Source: Arthrobacter antioxidans (lineage in GTDB: Bacteria; Actinomycetota; Actinomycetes; Actinomycetales; Micrococcaceae). Taken from it: DNA of 64,000 nt. Both the position numbers and the translations under genes were made by a program. Of this stretch, positions 63,925 to 64,000 are shown one piece after another. Location of the stretch: the NCBI RefSeq assembly GCF_023100725.1, contig NZ_CP095501.1:62001-126000 (forward strand). The letters are read 5' to 3'. Within the stretch, counting starts at the first letter, position 1. Each line of letters begins with the position of its first letter. The notes under the pieces were generated by a model. The model was not told where the DNA came from. It saw nothing but the letters and a program-made list of their open reading frames with translations, and did no database searches.

Positions 63925-64000
63925 CAGGGACCACTATAGGAGCCGCCGCGGGGCGGGGGCCGACCGTAGCAATGGCGACGCCCCGCCGGCCCGTGAAAAG

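Overview
The window is chromosomal DNA of a high-GC actinobacterium, most likely of the Arthrobacter/Pseudarthrobacter group (Micrococcaceae). The gene content fits this: a SigK-type ECF sigma factor, GAF-ANTAR and DUF3040/DUF2630 proteins, CIRCE and HAIR heat-shock operators together, bacterial Ku with a three-domain LigD, a phosphoketolase, and many genes with a TANNNT box exactly 6 nt before the start codon and no Shine-Dalgarno sequence (leaderless transcripts). The genus is inferred from gene style; there is no rRNA here to test it.

Positions 1 to about 22,500 look accessory. Coding density is low, with several gene-free stretches of 300-900 bases. There is one complete IS3-family element (1240-2496), a roughly 330-bp sequence present as two inverted copies (3101-3437 and 6372-6698) around an orphan ECF sigma factor and its neighbours, a pseudogene with two in-frame stops, and a series of stress-type genes: GAF-ANTAR, GAF, PRC-barrel/DUF2382, small membrane proteins, DUF3040, CsbD, glutaminase, a DRGH nuclease, a MerR regulator, Dps and SRPBCC.

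Positions 22,500-30,300 hold an SDR oxidoreductase, an hsp20 gene with both a perfect CIRCE and a HAIR-like operator, tRNA-Val(CAC), a DUF2630-HAD pair, a two-gene K+ uptake operon (KtrB/KtrA type), nhaA behind a potentially structured leader, and the Ku gene. Positions 30,300-36,400 hold LigD, a phosphoketolase and two SRPBCC proteins. K+ uptake, Na+ export and end joining together suggest osmotic, desiccation or DNA-damage tolerance.

Positions 36,400-41,440 are a self-contained catabolic locus: a FadR-type repressor divergent from a dicarboxylate carrier, a family III CoA-transferase that seems to lack the usual catalytic Asp, and a fused carboxyltransferase. It resembles a malonate (MatR/MatC) system with replaced enzymes and is the best candidate here for an undescribed pathway. 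Positions 41,440-64,000 are dense ordinary metabolism: alarmone synthetase, lipoprotein esterase, an MhqO/MhqD-like detoxification operon with a palindromic operator, sugar kinase, GDPD, flavoprotein reductase, uracil-type permease, SDR-aldehyde dehydrogenase, phosphoglucomutase, glycerate kinase, acyl-CoA ligase, POT peptide transporter and amidase. No CRISPR array, rRNA, integrase or phage gene was seen.
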